From positions 48,001 to 112,000 of the forward strand of contig JAKOVX010000007.1 of NCBI GenBank assembly GCA_029781855.1: a stretch of DNA of 64,000 nt, written 5' to 3'. The notes under the pieces were generated by a model. It was not told where the DNA came from, searched no databases, and saw only the letters and a program-made list of their open reading frames with translations. This document shows, piece after piece, positions 1-8,875 of this stretch. Source of the stretch: Acidobacteriota bacterium (GTDB taxonomy: Bacteria > Acidobacteriota > Blastocatellia > Pyrinomonadales > Pyrinomonadaceae). The first letter of the stretch is position 1; each line of letters starts with the position of its first letter. Made by a program: the position numbers and the translations under genes.

Positions 1-2
1 TG

Positions 3-1781
3 CCGGGCGAAGCGAAAGATCTTTTCACCCCGGAACCGGCAGCTGATCCGACGGTTGAGCGCGGCTATTCGGACGAAGATCTCGACGAGGATATCGCGAG
101 CCCTGAGTTTGCGACGGTTCATAATGCCCGCCGCGTGCCGATCTATCGCAAACTCGGGCCGTTTCAGACCAAACGCCTTCGCGAGATCATCCATAGCGTG
201 CTGCAAAAGCTCGACCCGACGTCGGTCCCGGATAATTTGCCGGCCGATCTGCGGGAACGGCAGGACCTCGTGCCGCGTGCCCAAGCACTCTCGGAGATAC
301 ATTTTCCGCCCGAAGATTCTCTGATCTCGGACTACGAGATGTTTCGAAGCGCGGCACAACGTCGCCTGATCTTCGACGAGTTCTTTTGGTTGTCGTTCGC
401 GATGCAGGTGCTGCGAGGCGAGAGGCAAAAGGAACCCAAAGGAACGGTCATCGAGATATCCGACGTGATGAAGGAGCGGATGAAGCAGATCCTTCCTTTC
501 ACTCTCACAGGTGCCCAGCGGCGCGTCATCGCCGAAATTTTCAGAGACCTGACATCCGACGCCCCGATGAACCGCCTGATCCAGGGCGACGTCGGTAGCG
601 GCAAGACGATCGTCGCCTTTCTGGCCTTATTCGCGGCGATGGAGAACGGCTATCAGACGGCACTGATGGCACCGACCGAGATCCTCGCCGAACAGCATTT
701 CAGGAACGCCGGCAAACTGTTTGCAGGCACCGGCTATCGCATCGTACTGCTCGTCGGCAGCACCAAGGCAGCTGAAAAACGTAAGTTACACACCGCGATC
801 GCCGAGGGCGAGATCGACTTGGTCATCGGTACCCACGCGATCATCCAGGAAGCCGTGACTTTCGCAAAATTGGGCCTCGCCGTCATCGACGAGCAGCATC
901 GATTCGGCGTGCTGCAGCGTGCCCAGCTAAAGGCAAGCGGCCTCAATCCCGACATTCTCGTAATGACCGCAACGCCGATCCCGCGTTCTCTGGCAATGAC
1001 GGTTTACGGCGATCTGGATGTATCGGTCATCGACGAACTGCCGCCCGGCCGAACCCCGGTCAAGACCGTGGTCGTCGGTGAAGACAAACGTCAGGGCGTC
1101 TATCACGGCATCGAACGCGAGATCAAGCTCGGCCGCCAGGCGTACGTCGTCTACCCGCTGATCGAAGAGTCCGCCAAGTCCGATCTCAAAGCCGCGACCA
1201 TAATGTACGAGGACCTCCGCACTCGCATCTTCCCGCAATACACTGTCGGACTCCTCCACGGCCGGATGAAGCCAGCCGAGAAGGAGGCGATCATGGCGGA
1301 GTTCGTTGCCGGCCGGCTCGACATCCTCGTTTCGACCACCGTCATCGAGGTCGGCGTTGACGTCCCGAACGCCTCGTTGATGGTCATCGAGCACGCCGAA
1401 CGGTTTGGGCTGTCGCAGCTGCATCAGCTTCGCGGCCGTGTCGGACGCGGAGCAGAACAGAGCTTTTGCGTTCTGCTCGCCGACTACAAACGCACCACCG
1501 TCGCCAAGCAGCGTCTCGGCATCATGGAGGAAACCTCCGACGGCTTTAAGATCGCCGAGAAGGATCTCGAGCTTCGCGGCCAAGGGGAAATACTCGGCAC
1601 GCGGCAGTCCGGCATCCAGAATTTCCGGCTCGGCAACATCGTCCGCGACCTCGATATCCTCATCGCGGCCCGGACGGAGGCCGAGCATTATTTGACCGAA
1701 AAGCGGCTCTCGCCCGAGACTTCCCAGATGGTCAAAGAGGTCCGTTCCGACAAAAAAGTAAGACTCGGCAACGTCGGCTGA
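3..1781 (+). CDS. recG: ATP-dependent DNA helicase RecG (5'-truncated by window edge)
   Basis: RecG is a superfamily-2 helicase that reverses stalled replication forks and branch-migrates Holliday junctions. The reading frame is open from base 3, so the start codon lies upstream; 592 residues are visible of a family usually about 690-800 long. Visible are Walker A GDVGSGKT (about residue 195 of the visible part), the DEQHRFG box (DExH), motif III TATPIPRS, and helicase motifs V/VI including STTVIEVGVDVPN and QLRGRVGRG. The C-terminus has the RecG-typical DLELRGQGEILGTRQSG. The GTG at 135 is an internal valine, not a start. rsmD follows closely on the same strand. The identification is secure; only the N-terminal wedge domain is missing from view. 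Confidence 0.96.
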   Translation, partial: PGEAKDLFTPEPAADPTVERGYSDEDLDEDIASPEFATVHNARRVPIYRKLGPFQTKRLREIIHSVLQKLDPTSVPDNLPADLRERQDLVPRAQALSEIHFPPEDSLISDYEMFRSAAQRRLIFDEFFWLSFAMQVLRGERQKEPKGTVIEISDVMKERMKQILPFTLTGAQRRVIAEIFRDLTSDAPMNRLIQGDVGSGKTIVAFLALFAAMENGYQTALMAPTEILAEQHFRNAGKLFAGTGYRIVLLVGSTKAAEKRKLHTAIAEGEIDLVIGTHAIIQEAVTFAKLGLAVIDEQHRFGVLQRAQLKASGLNPDILVMTATPIPRSLAMTVYGDLDVSVIDELPPGRTPVKTVVVGEDKRQGVYHGIEREIKLGRQAYVVYPLIEESAKSDLKAATIMYEDLRTRIFPQYTVGLLHGRMKPAEKEAIMAEFVAGRLDILVSTTVIEVGVDVPNASLMVIEHAERFGLSQLHQLRGRVGRGAEQSFCVLLADYKRTTVAKQRLGIMEETSDGFKIAEKDLELRGQGEILGTRQSGIQNFRLGNIVRDLDILIAARTEAEHYLTEKRLSPETSQMVKEVRSDKKVRLGNVG

Positions 1782-1835
1782 CAGAACCATCCATAGCCTT
1801 TGCCCGACGGCGTTCTTTTCCCTAAACTAGAGCCG

Positions 1836-2387
1836 ATGCGAGTTATCTCCGGACTTTACCGAGGCCGCGTGCTCAAGAGCCCGCCTGACAACAAAACGCG
1901 GCCGACCTCGGACCGTCTGCGAGAGACGATTTTCAACGTTTTGGCGCCCCGGATCGACGGCGAAACGCGATTTCTCGACCTCTGTGCCGGGACCGGTGCG
2001 ATCGGCATCGAAGCGATCTCACGCGGGGCCGGATTTGTGACCTTTGTCGACCGTTCGAAGAAAGCCTGTGCCCTGATCGAGGTAAATCTCGATATGCTCG
2101 CGATACCCGAAACGCAGACTGAGATCCTCGGTCTCGAGGCCGAGAATTTCGCCGGCCGCGAGCACAAAGCCGGCTGGGACATCGCGTTCTTCGATCCGCC
2201 GTACGACGCCGATTATGCGATCGTGCTGCATGAATTCGGCTTTAACAAAACTCTGCTCAACGACGGCGGCGTTCTCGTCGTCGAGCACCATACCAAGAAG
2301 CACGTGCCCGACGAGGTCGGTGCCCTTCGCCGCTGGCGTATCCTGAAACAGGGCGAAACGAGCCTCAGTTTCTACGAACACGATTGA
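1836..2387 (+). CDS. rsmD: 16S rRNA (guanine(966)-N2)-methyltransferase RsmD
   Basis: Methylates G966 of 16S rRNA in the small subunit using S-adenosylmethionine. The 183-residue protein has the family length. It begins MRVISGLYRGR, carries the SAM-binding DLCAGTGAIGIEA, and the catalytic DPPY box (FFDPPYDAD). I chose ATG 1836 because the usual RsmD N-terminus starts there; a TTG at 1800 would add 12 residues with no family match. The stop overlaps the next gene (TGATG at 2385-2389), suggesting translational coupling with the transporter. Confidence 0.94.
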   Translation: MRVISGLYRGRVLKSPPDNKTRPTSDRLRETIFNVLAPRIDGETRFLDLCAGTGAIGIEAISRGAGFVTFVDRSKKACALIEVNLDMLAIPETQTEILGLEAENFAGREHKAGWDIAFFDPPYDADYAIVLHEFGFNKTLLNDGGVLVVEHHTKKHVPDEVGALRRWRILKQGETSLSFYEHD

Positions 2388-3289
2388 TGAAGACCGTCGT
2401 CACATGGCTCGTCCTGTGCCTTATCTGGGGCACGACGTGGATCTTTATCAAGATCGGCCTTGAGGATCTGCCGCCGATCGCCTTCGCGGCTTCGCGGTTC
2501 CTGCTGGCGGTCGCGATCCTGTTTGCGGTCATCAAATATCAAAATATCGCCCTCCCGCGAACGGGCAAGGAATGGCGTCTGATCGCCCTGACCGGCGTGC
2601 TGCAATTTTCGATCAACTACAGCATGGTATTTTGGAGCGAGCAGTACATCACGTCGGGCCTCGCGGCGGTACTGCAGTCGATGATCACCGTTTTCGGACT
2701 CGTGCTGGCGTGGATATTCCTGCCGGCAGAGCGGATCACAAAGTTGAAGATCACGGCCGTGTCGCTCGGGATCGTGGGCGTGGCGGTGATCTTTTACGAT
2801 CAGCTCAAGGTGGAGAATTTTATGGCGTTCCTCGGCTGCGTCGGCGTCGTCGTCGGCTCGTACGCCGCCGCGCAGGCGTCGATACTAGTCAAGGCCAAGG
2901 CCGGTGCGATCCATCCGGCTGCCCTGCTGTTCTGCCAAATGCTATGCGGCCTGCCGGCGATCATAGTTTACAGCCTGGTGGTCGAGGGCAACCCGTTGAG
3001 CTATCATTGGACTTGGGCAGCCGTCGGGTGCGTGCTTTATCTTACGATCGCCGGCACGATCGCCGCGTTCTGGCTCTATTATTGGCTCCTCGGCCGCGTC
3101 GAATCGACCAAGGCGATGATGATCTCGCTCGTTACACCTCTTTTGGCCGTATTGATCGGCTGGATCGTACTCGGCGAGAAACTGCCGCCGCAGACCGGCC
3201 TCGGCGGCCTGCTCATCATCGGCAGCATCGGCCTGATCGTTTTTAGAAAGAGAGTGAAACCACTGACAAACGTAGAAGAGCTCAGATAA
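2387..3289 (+). CDS. EamA/DMT-superfamily transporter
   Basis: A 300-residue, roughly ten-helix inner-membrane protein of the drug/metabolite transporter superfamily, built from two EamA repeats. The first repeat opens with LCLIWGTTWIFIKIGLEDLP, the classic EamA start, and the second lies in the C-terminal half (GTIAAFWLYYWLLGRVESTK and a terminal LGEKLPP). Family members export metabolites or amino acids; the substrate cannot be told from sequence. ATG 2387 overlaps the rsmD stop by one base. A 10-bp-period repeat separates it from aroC. Confidence 0.88.
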   Translation: MKTVVTWLVLCLIWGTTWIFIKIGLEDLPPIAFAASRFLLAVAILFAVIKYQNIALPRTGKEWRLIALTGVLQFSINYSMVFWSEQYITSGLAAVLQSMITVFGLVLAWIFLPAERITKLKITAVSLGIVGVAVIFYDQLKVENFMAFLGCVGVVVGSYAAAQASILVKAKAGAIHPAALLFCQMLCGLPAIIVYSLVVEGNPLSYHWTWAAVGCVLYLTIAGTIAAFWLYYWLLGRVESTKAMMISLVTPLLAVLIGWIVLGEKLPPQTGLGGLLIIGSIGLIVFRKRVKPLTNVEELR

Positions 3290-3300
3290 CCGATCAACAT

Positions 3301-3330
3301 TATCTGTGTTTATCCGTGTCCATCTGTGGT
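3301..3330 (+). repeat. Three imperfect 10-bp repeats immediately before aroC
   Basis: Units tatctgtgtt, tatccgtgtc and catctgtggt follow one another at exact 10-bp spacing and end ten bases before the aroC ATG. They occupy the place of a ribosome-binding site, and no purine-rich Shine-Dalgarno is visible there. Related phrases of this kind are common intergenic filler in several phyla, but copy number in this genome cannot be judged from one window. Confidence 0.6.
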
Positions 3331-3340
3331 TAAATTTCAT

Positions 3341-4594
<1,254 letters not shown>

Positions 4595-4679
4595 AATAAA
4601 AAAGCCCACGGCCGGGAACCTTTTCGGTTTTACGGCATCCAAGTTCAAAACGGCAAATTAAGATCCACTGGAGAACTGT

Positions 4680-5768
4680 ATGAGAAAAACCCACTTTATC
4701 ATTATTGTGCTATGCCTTTTTGTAGCGTCTGTGTCGGCCCAAAAGCTGCCTAAGCCGACCACACTCGCCGTCGTCGCGACGCCGGAACAGGAGAGGCTCA
4801 TCGCTCAGGGTGCGGCACTTCACGACGAGAAGAAATTCGATGAAGCGATCGTCATTTACGACAAACTGCTCGCGGAAAACCCTGATCTGACATCGGTTCT
4901 CTACGAAAAATCGCTTTCGCTTTACACCAAGGGCGACAAGGTCAAGGCAATGGAAACTGCCTATCAGGGGGCCAAATACAAGTCCGAGCAGCTGCCGCTC
5001 TTCTACTCGATAATCGCAAATTGCCTCGACGACGTCGGCAAGTCGGACGAGGCACTGAATATCTATCGCCAGGCCGAGGCCATCCTGAAGGCTGATGTCG
5101 GCACCCAACGCCACCTTGCGAGCGTCTATTACAATGTCGGACTCACGTACGTGCGGCAAAAGAAGTACAACGAGGCACGTGCTGAGCTGAAAAAAGCGAT
5201 AGAGAACAATGGCAGCTACGCCAGTCCGCACTATCTGCTGTCGGCCGTCTACAACGGCACCAAATACAAGGTTCCTGCGTTTCTTGCCGCCGTTCGGTTC
5301 ATTTCCCTCGAATTGAACAGCGCGAGATCGCAGGACGCCGCGGGCGTTATCCGCGACGTCCTCAAACCGGCGCCAAAAGACCCTAAGACCGGGAACGTAA
5401 ACATCTTTATAAACATGGGCGGACCTAAGGATGAAGGCGATTTCACGATGTACGAGCTCATCTTAGGAACCTTGACCACGCCGAAAGATGACAAGGAAAA
5501 GAAGCTGACCGAGGACGAAATGTTTGTCAGCGGAGTCGATACGCTGATCGCGATCATTACGGAAGATAAAGAGTTGAAGAACACCTTCGTCGGCAAACAG
5601 TATGTTCCGTTCGTCGCAGAACTCAAACAAAAAGGCTACTCGGAAGTTCTCGGCTATACCGTGCTCTACCTCAGCGGCAAGGCCGACGCGATGAAATGGC
5701 TCGAAGCCCACGACGCGAAATTCGGCGAGTTCGTCGCCTGGACAAAGGCATATCAACCGCCAAAGTAA
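4680..5768 (+). CDS. Exported TPR-repeat protein
   Basis: A 362-residue protein with a Sec signal peptide (hydrophobic stretch IIIVLCLFVASVSAQ, likely cleaved after the Ala of VSA). Residues about 35-210 contain tetratricopeptide repeats (for example DEKKFDEAIVIYDKLLAENPD, in part, and the NVGLTYVRQKKYNEARAELK unit), a scaffold for protein-protein contacts. The C-terminal part (TMYELILGTLTTPKDDKEKK onward) matches no family I recognise. GGAGAA lies just before the ATG. It is presumably periplasmic; partner unknown. Confidence 0.85.
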   Translation: MRKTHFIIIVLCLFVASVSAQKLPKPTTLAVVATPEQERLIAQGAALHDEKKFDEAIVIYDKLLAENPDLTSVLYEKSLSLYTKGDKVKAMETAYQGAKYKSEQLPLFYSIIANCLDDVGKSDEALNIYRQAEAILKADVGTQRHLASVYYNVGLTYVRQKKYNEARAELKKAIENNGSYASPHYLLSAVYNGTKYKVPAFLAAVRFISLELNSARSQDAAGVIRDVLKPAPKDPKTGNVNIFINMGGPKDEGDFTMYELILGTLTTPKDDKEKKLTEDEMFVSGVDTLIAIITEDKELKNTFVGKQYVPFVAELKQKGYSEVLGYTVLYLSGKADAMKWLEAHDAKFGEFVAWTKAYQPPK

Positions 5769-5791
5769 GGCAGCATGAGTACGGCGAAGCC

Positions 5792-5827
5792 AGGTCGGTA
5801 CCACCTGCGGTAGCGGGTGGGGCTTTT
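5792..5827 (+). repeat. Left REP-like inverted repeat flanking the RAYT gene
   Basis: About 35 bp running from aggtcggtaccacc to gtggggctttt. It contains an internal ccacc/ggtgg hairpin around a GCGGTAGCGG core and is the reverse complement of 6378-6412 with one internal mismatch. It lies upstream of the transposase, as REP elements do around RAYT genes. Confidence 0.85.
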
Positions 5828-5852
5828 TTCTACCGTTATTGGTAGGTAACCT

Positions 5853-6362
5853 ATGTGGAACGACTCCAACTATCCTCTCGGATTCTTGATAACATTCCGA
5901 TGCTACGGAACATGGCTGCACGGCGACGAACGCAAATCGACTGACCGTCACAACAATACATATGGTGATCCAAGATATTCGTCGAACCAACACTGGAATT
6001 CGATCAGTGCGGATCGGATGCGCCGCGCGGAAGTCAAACTCGATGCACCCCGACGGAAAGCGGTCGAAATGGCCATACGCGAGACCTGCGAAAAGCGAAG
6101 TTGGCGTCTCCTCGCATTGAACGTACGGACCAATCACGTTCACGTAGTAGTTTCGCTCGGCGGCAAACTGCCCGCCATTGCCCTCAATGCATTCAAGTCG
6201 AATGCAACGCGTATCATGCGAGAATGCGGCCTTTGGAAGTCCGATCGGACTCCTTGGGCGGATAAAGGCAGCGAACGCTGGCTCTGGACGGAAGATCATA
6301 TTTTTTGTGCGGTCGAATACGTGGTACATGGACAAGGTCATGAACTGCCCAAATTTGAATAG
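5853..6362 (+). CDS. REP-associated tyrosine transposase (RAYT), Y1/HUH family
   Basis: A 169-residue single-strand DNA transposase of the IS200/IS605-related Y1 family. It begins with LITFRCYGTWLHGDERKSTD, typical of this RAYT branch, and contains the metal-binding HUH motif as NHVHVVVS. The nucleophilic tyrosine is probably the Tyr of FCAVEYVVHGQG near the C-terminus (inference from position). RAYTs process and disperse REP palindromes, and this one is bracketed by near-perfect inverted REP-like repeats (5792-5827, 6378-6412). A small ctacc/ggtag hairpin lies just before its ATG. Length and motifs look intact, so activity is plausible. Confidence 0.88.
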   Translation: MWNDSNYPLGFLITFRCYGTWLHGDERKSTDRHNNTYGDPRYSSNQHWNSISADRMRRAEVKLDAPRRKAVEMAIRETCEKRSWRLLALNVRTNHVHVVVSLGGKLPAIALNAFKSNATRIMRECGLWKSDRTPWADKGSERWLWTEDHIFCAVEYVVHGQGHELPKFE

Positions 6363-6377
6363 TCGCCGTCCAAGGCG

Positions 6378-6412
6378 AAAGCCCCACCCGCTACCGCAGG
6401 TGGTACTGACCT
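6378..6412 (-). repeat. Right REP-like inverted repeat flanking the RAYT gene
   Basis: Matches the reverse complement of 5792-5827 with one internal substitution (gtactgacc against gtaccgacc). It overlaps the probable translation start region of the downstream archaemetzincin-like gene. Confidence 0.85.
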
Positions 6413-6414
6413 GC

Positions 6415-7338
6415 TTGCGACACGAACGTCTCATTGCTTTATTTCTCATTTTCGCAACCATTTTTCTGACGTCGTGCACAAACACGGTCGAAACCCCGGC
6501 GGCGAATGCGACCGTAAAGGATGATCTATCAAAGATCCACGCGGCGATGAGGAAGATCGAGCCTTTCTTCAAGCCGATGGGCAAGCCCGAGGGTTACGAC
6601 TGGCTGGGCTCGCACAACGAGCCGGGGCAGACGTTTGACGAATACGTCGCCGGCGATCCGACCAAACCGACGAAGCAGCGCAACAAGATCTACGTCCTCC
6701 CGCTCGGGACGTTCACTTCACAACAGAAGAAGGTCATCGATATCACGGCCGGTTATCTCGAGGCGTTCTACGGCTTGCCCGTCAAAATGATGGCGGCGAA
6801 AGCTATCAAACGCCCGCTTTCGGTCAAGGACAGCCGCCGCACCAAATACAGCAAGGTCGAACAGGTCCGAACCGGGTACCTGATGGAGGACGTGCTCAAA
6901 CCGATCCTGCCCGGCGATGCGGCCGCGTTGATAGCCTTCACGAACGAGGACCTCTTCCCTGATGAAACGATGAACTACGTCTTCGGCCAGGCGAGCCTCG
7001 AGGAACGCGTCGGCGTCTGGTCGCTCTACCGTCTCGGTGATCACGCTTCGTATGACGTGTTTCTCCGCCGGACCTTAAAGATCGCGGCACACGAGACCGG
7101 CCACATGTTCTCGATGCGGCACTGCATCAAATACGAATGCGTCATGAGCGGCACCAACTACCTCGGCGAGACCGACCGCCGTCCCATCGACGCCTGCCCC
7201 GAATGCTCCGCCAAGATCTGGTGGCTCACCGGAGCCGAACCGGCCGCACGATACAAGAAACTTGCCGAATTCTGCCGAAATAACGGCCTCGCGCACGAAG
7301 CTGACGAATTTACCCGAAAAGCCGCTGCGGTGAGGTAG
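6415..7338 (+). CDS. Archaemetzincin-like zinc protease, lipoprotein
   Basis: The C-terminal half holds the archaemetzincin signature: HETGHMFSMRHC followed by IKYECVM and, 16 residues on, a CPEC pair. These are the three zinc-binding histidines, the Met-turn and the extra four-cysteine site of family M54. The family normally has Gly at the eighth position of HExxHxxGxxH; here it is Ser. The N-terminus has a lipoprotein signal with the lipobox LTSC, so the protein is probably membrane-anchored and periplasmic. The start is uncertain: TTG 6415 has AGGTGG about 11 bases upstream, GTG 6400 lies inside the REP repeat, and in-frame ATGs occur only inside the transposase gene. The RAYT/REP insertion may have replaced the original 5' end. 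Confidence 0.8.
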   Translation: MRHERLIALFLIFATIFLTSCTNTVETPAANATVKDDLSKIHAAMRKIEPFFKPMGKPEGYDWLGSHNEPGQTFDEYVAGDPTKPTKQRNKIYVLPLGTFTSQQKKVIDITAGYLEAFYGLPVKMMAAKAIKRPLSVKDSRRTKYSKVEQVRTGYLMEDVLKPILPGDAAALIAFTNEDLFPDETMNYVFGQASLEERVGVWSLYRLGDHASYDVFLRRTLKIAAHETGHMFSMRHCIKYECVMSGTNYLGETDRRPIDACPECSAKIWWLTGAEPAARYKKLAEFCRNNGLAHEADEFTRKAAAVR

Positions 7339-7344
7339 CCTTTA

Positions 7345-7378
7345 ACCGCGAAAGACGCGAAAAGGACGCGAATAAGGG
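7345..7378 (+). repeat. Imperfect 10-11-bp tandem repeat
   Basis: Three units built on (a)cgcgaaa (accgcgaaag, acgcgaaaagg, acgcgaataagg) just after the archaemetzincin stop. Simple tandem structure, no gene. Confidence 0.45.
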
Positions 7379-7488
7379 AAAGTCATGGCTTCAATTTGCG
7401 ATCATTCCCGTGAATCGCCGGCAAGATCACCCGAGCCTTCGAGGTTTTTCAGGTGTTTCATAACAGGAGTGGAGGCCTACCCTATGAA

Positions 7489-7519
7489 GAACCCAGTCGC
7501 TATCGCTCCCGGGTCTGAC
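7489..7519 (+). repeat. REP-like sequence upstream of a secreted protein gene
   Basis: Contains acccagtcgctatcgctccc followed by gggtctgac. It is closely similar to 8099-8128 and shares the CGCTAYCGC core and terminal CTGAC with the repeats flanking the RAYT gene. It lies 40-70 bases before the next ATG. Confidence 0.6.
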
Positions 7520-7558
7520 AGGTTTGCGGGCGATATCGCATTCGTGTATGTTCGTGTC

Positions 7559-8071
7559 ATGAAAATCTTCCTTTTCACACTCGCCGTTATTCTGCCCGTT
7601 GCTCTGAATGTCGTGGCACAGGACAGTTGGGATGCTTACCAGCCGCGAACTTTTAAGGACCTGGTGACGATCTCCGAAAGATCCCAAAAGGATCCCGACG
7701 TCGTTTTGAGAAATCCAAAAAACGAACCGGTTTTGATGCTTTCATACAACGCCTACCAATCGAAGGTGATAGCGATCTATTCGGGCGAATCCAGAAAGAT
7801 ACCTGTTGAGCGAATGGAGTTGATCAAGAACTGGCTCACCACATTCTCAAAGCCAAAAGAATTCGTGGATATGTTCGAAGACGAATACCTTTTCACGGAG
7901 AACAAGGTCGAATATTGGTTGCCGGTGCAGAAGCAAGTTGCGTCCTATTTCCCCAAAGAGCTGAAAAAAGGCGACACCGTTACCTTATACGTCGCGTGGC
8001 TCGGCGGCCTCTATAAACCAAATGGGTTCGACAATGTGATCATCGTAAACGAGTTTGAAAAGGAAGAATGA
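7559..8071 (+). CDS. Hypothetical exported protein
   Basis: A 170-residue protein with a Sec signal peptide (MKIFLFTLAVILPVALNVVA, then QDSW). The mature part is soluble and mixed-charge, with no family I recognise; short patches such as VAWLGGLYKPNGFDNVIIV look beta-rich. I chose ATG 7559 because the signal peptide begins there; the open frame upstream runs through REP-like sequence. It is followed by a second secreted protein preceded by the same type of repeat, so the two genes may have travelled together. Confidence 0.65.
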   Translation: MKIFLFTLAVILPVALNVVAQDSWDAYQPRTFKDLVTISERSQKDPDVVLRNPKNEPVLMLSYNAYQSKVIAIYSGESRKIPVERMELIKNWLTTFSKPKEFVDMFEDEYLFTENKVEYWLPVQKQVASYFPKELKKGDTVTLYVAWLGGLYKPNGFDNVIIVNEFEKEE

Positions 8072-8098
8072 TCCATGCGGGACCTGGCCTTCAAGCCG

Positions 8099-8128
8099 AA
8101 CCCAGTCGCTACCGCTCCCAGTGCTGAC
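8099..8128 (+). repeat. REP-like sequence, second copy
   Basis: Contains acccagtcgctaccgctccc followed by agtgctgac. Nearly identical to 7489-7519 over its first 24 bases. It sits between the two small secreted-protein genes. Confidence 0.6.
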
Positions 8129-8200
8129 TATTTTTCGATTGCGCGGGTAAATTCTAGTCCGTCGATCACTTGGGATTGGTGTATTATCGAAAATATTGAA

Positions 8201-8833
8201 ATGAGACATCCGGCAGCATCGGTGATCGTTCTTCTAGTGCTCTGCTGCGGCGTTTTTTCGCAGCATCGCTCGGGGATCCATTCTATCGATTTCCGAAACT
8301 TTACGTATCCGGGTAGCCGGGGCCATTTCTCGGCGCCGGAATATGAATCCTCAGGATTTACTCTGAAAAACGGCAAGTCGGGAAACTGGAAAAGCGGGAG
8401 GAGCCTCGAGAGAGTCCTATTTGGCGATGTCACGGGAGATCGCCGTGAGGAGGCGATCGTCGTGATGAACGCTGAAAACGACGGTTCGGCCGTGGTCAAG
8501 CACGTTTATATTTACACACTGAAGAACGGGCGTCCTAAATTCCTTTGGGGCTTCGAAGGCGGGGACCGCTCCCAAGGCGGCTTGCGAAAGGTGTATGCAA
8601 CAAACGGCGGTCTCGCGATCGAACTTTGGGGAAAGGAGACTCATCTCGGTGGTGATCTGAACGGTTCCGAACCAACTGCCATGTGCTGTCCGAAGTTTTT
8701 CACACGCTCATTCTACGTGTGGCGAAACGGCACCTTCAAAGAATCCGATAAGTCCGAGATATTGCCCAATCCGATGGCCGCAACGCAGTGCCCCGCCTGT
8801 CTGCCGGATGCGGAAGACAAGGAATGGCACTGA
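8201..8833 (+). CDS. Hypothetical exported protein, possible FG-GAP-like fold
   Basis: A 210-residue protein starting with a Sec signal peptide (ASVIVLLVLCCGVFSQ). The stretch VLFGDVTGDRREEAIVVMNA resembles an FG-GAP/VCBS calcium-loop unit (D-x-T-G-D-x-x-x-E), and there are several cysteines near the C-terminus (MCCPKFF, QCPACLP). No function can be assigned. ATG 8201 is chosen for the signal peptide; the frame is open upstream to 8075 but that part is repeat sequence. Confidence 0.65.
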   Translation: MRHPAASVIVLLVLCCGVFSQHRSGIHSIDFRNFTYPGSRGHFSAPEYESSGFTLKNGKSGNWKSGRSLERVLFGDVTGDRREEAIVVMNAENDGSAVVKHVYIYTLKNGRPKFLWGFEGGDRSQGGLRKVYATNGGLAIELWGKETHLGGDLNGSEPTAMCCPKFFTRSFYVWRNGTFKESDKSEILPNPMAATQCPACLPDAEDKEWH

Positions 8834-8875
8834 ATCCGCCTAATTTACTTTGATCCCGCGAACGGCCGTAACGGA

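Noticed and set aside
927..1790. Minus-strand frame of 287 codons antisense to recG
   Set aside because: RecG motifs are unmistakable on the + strand and the antisense translation has no family features.
5463..6584. Minus-strand frame of 373 codons across the RAYT region
   Set aside because: Runs antisense through three unrelated genes and the REP repeats; no domain visible.
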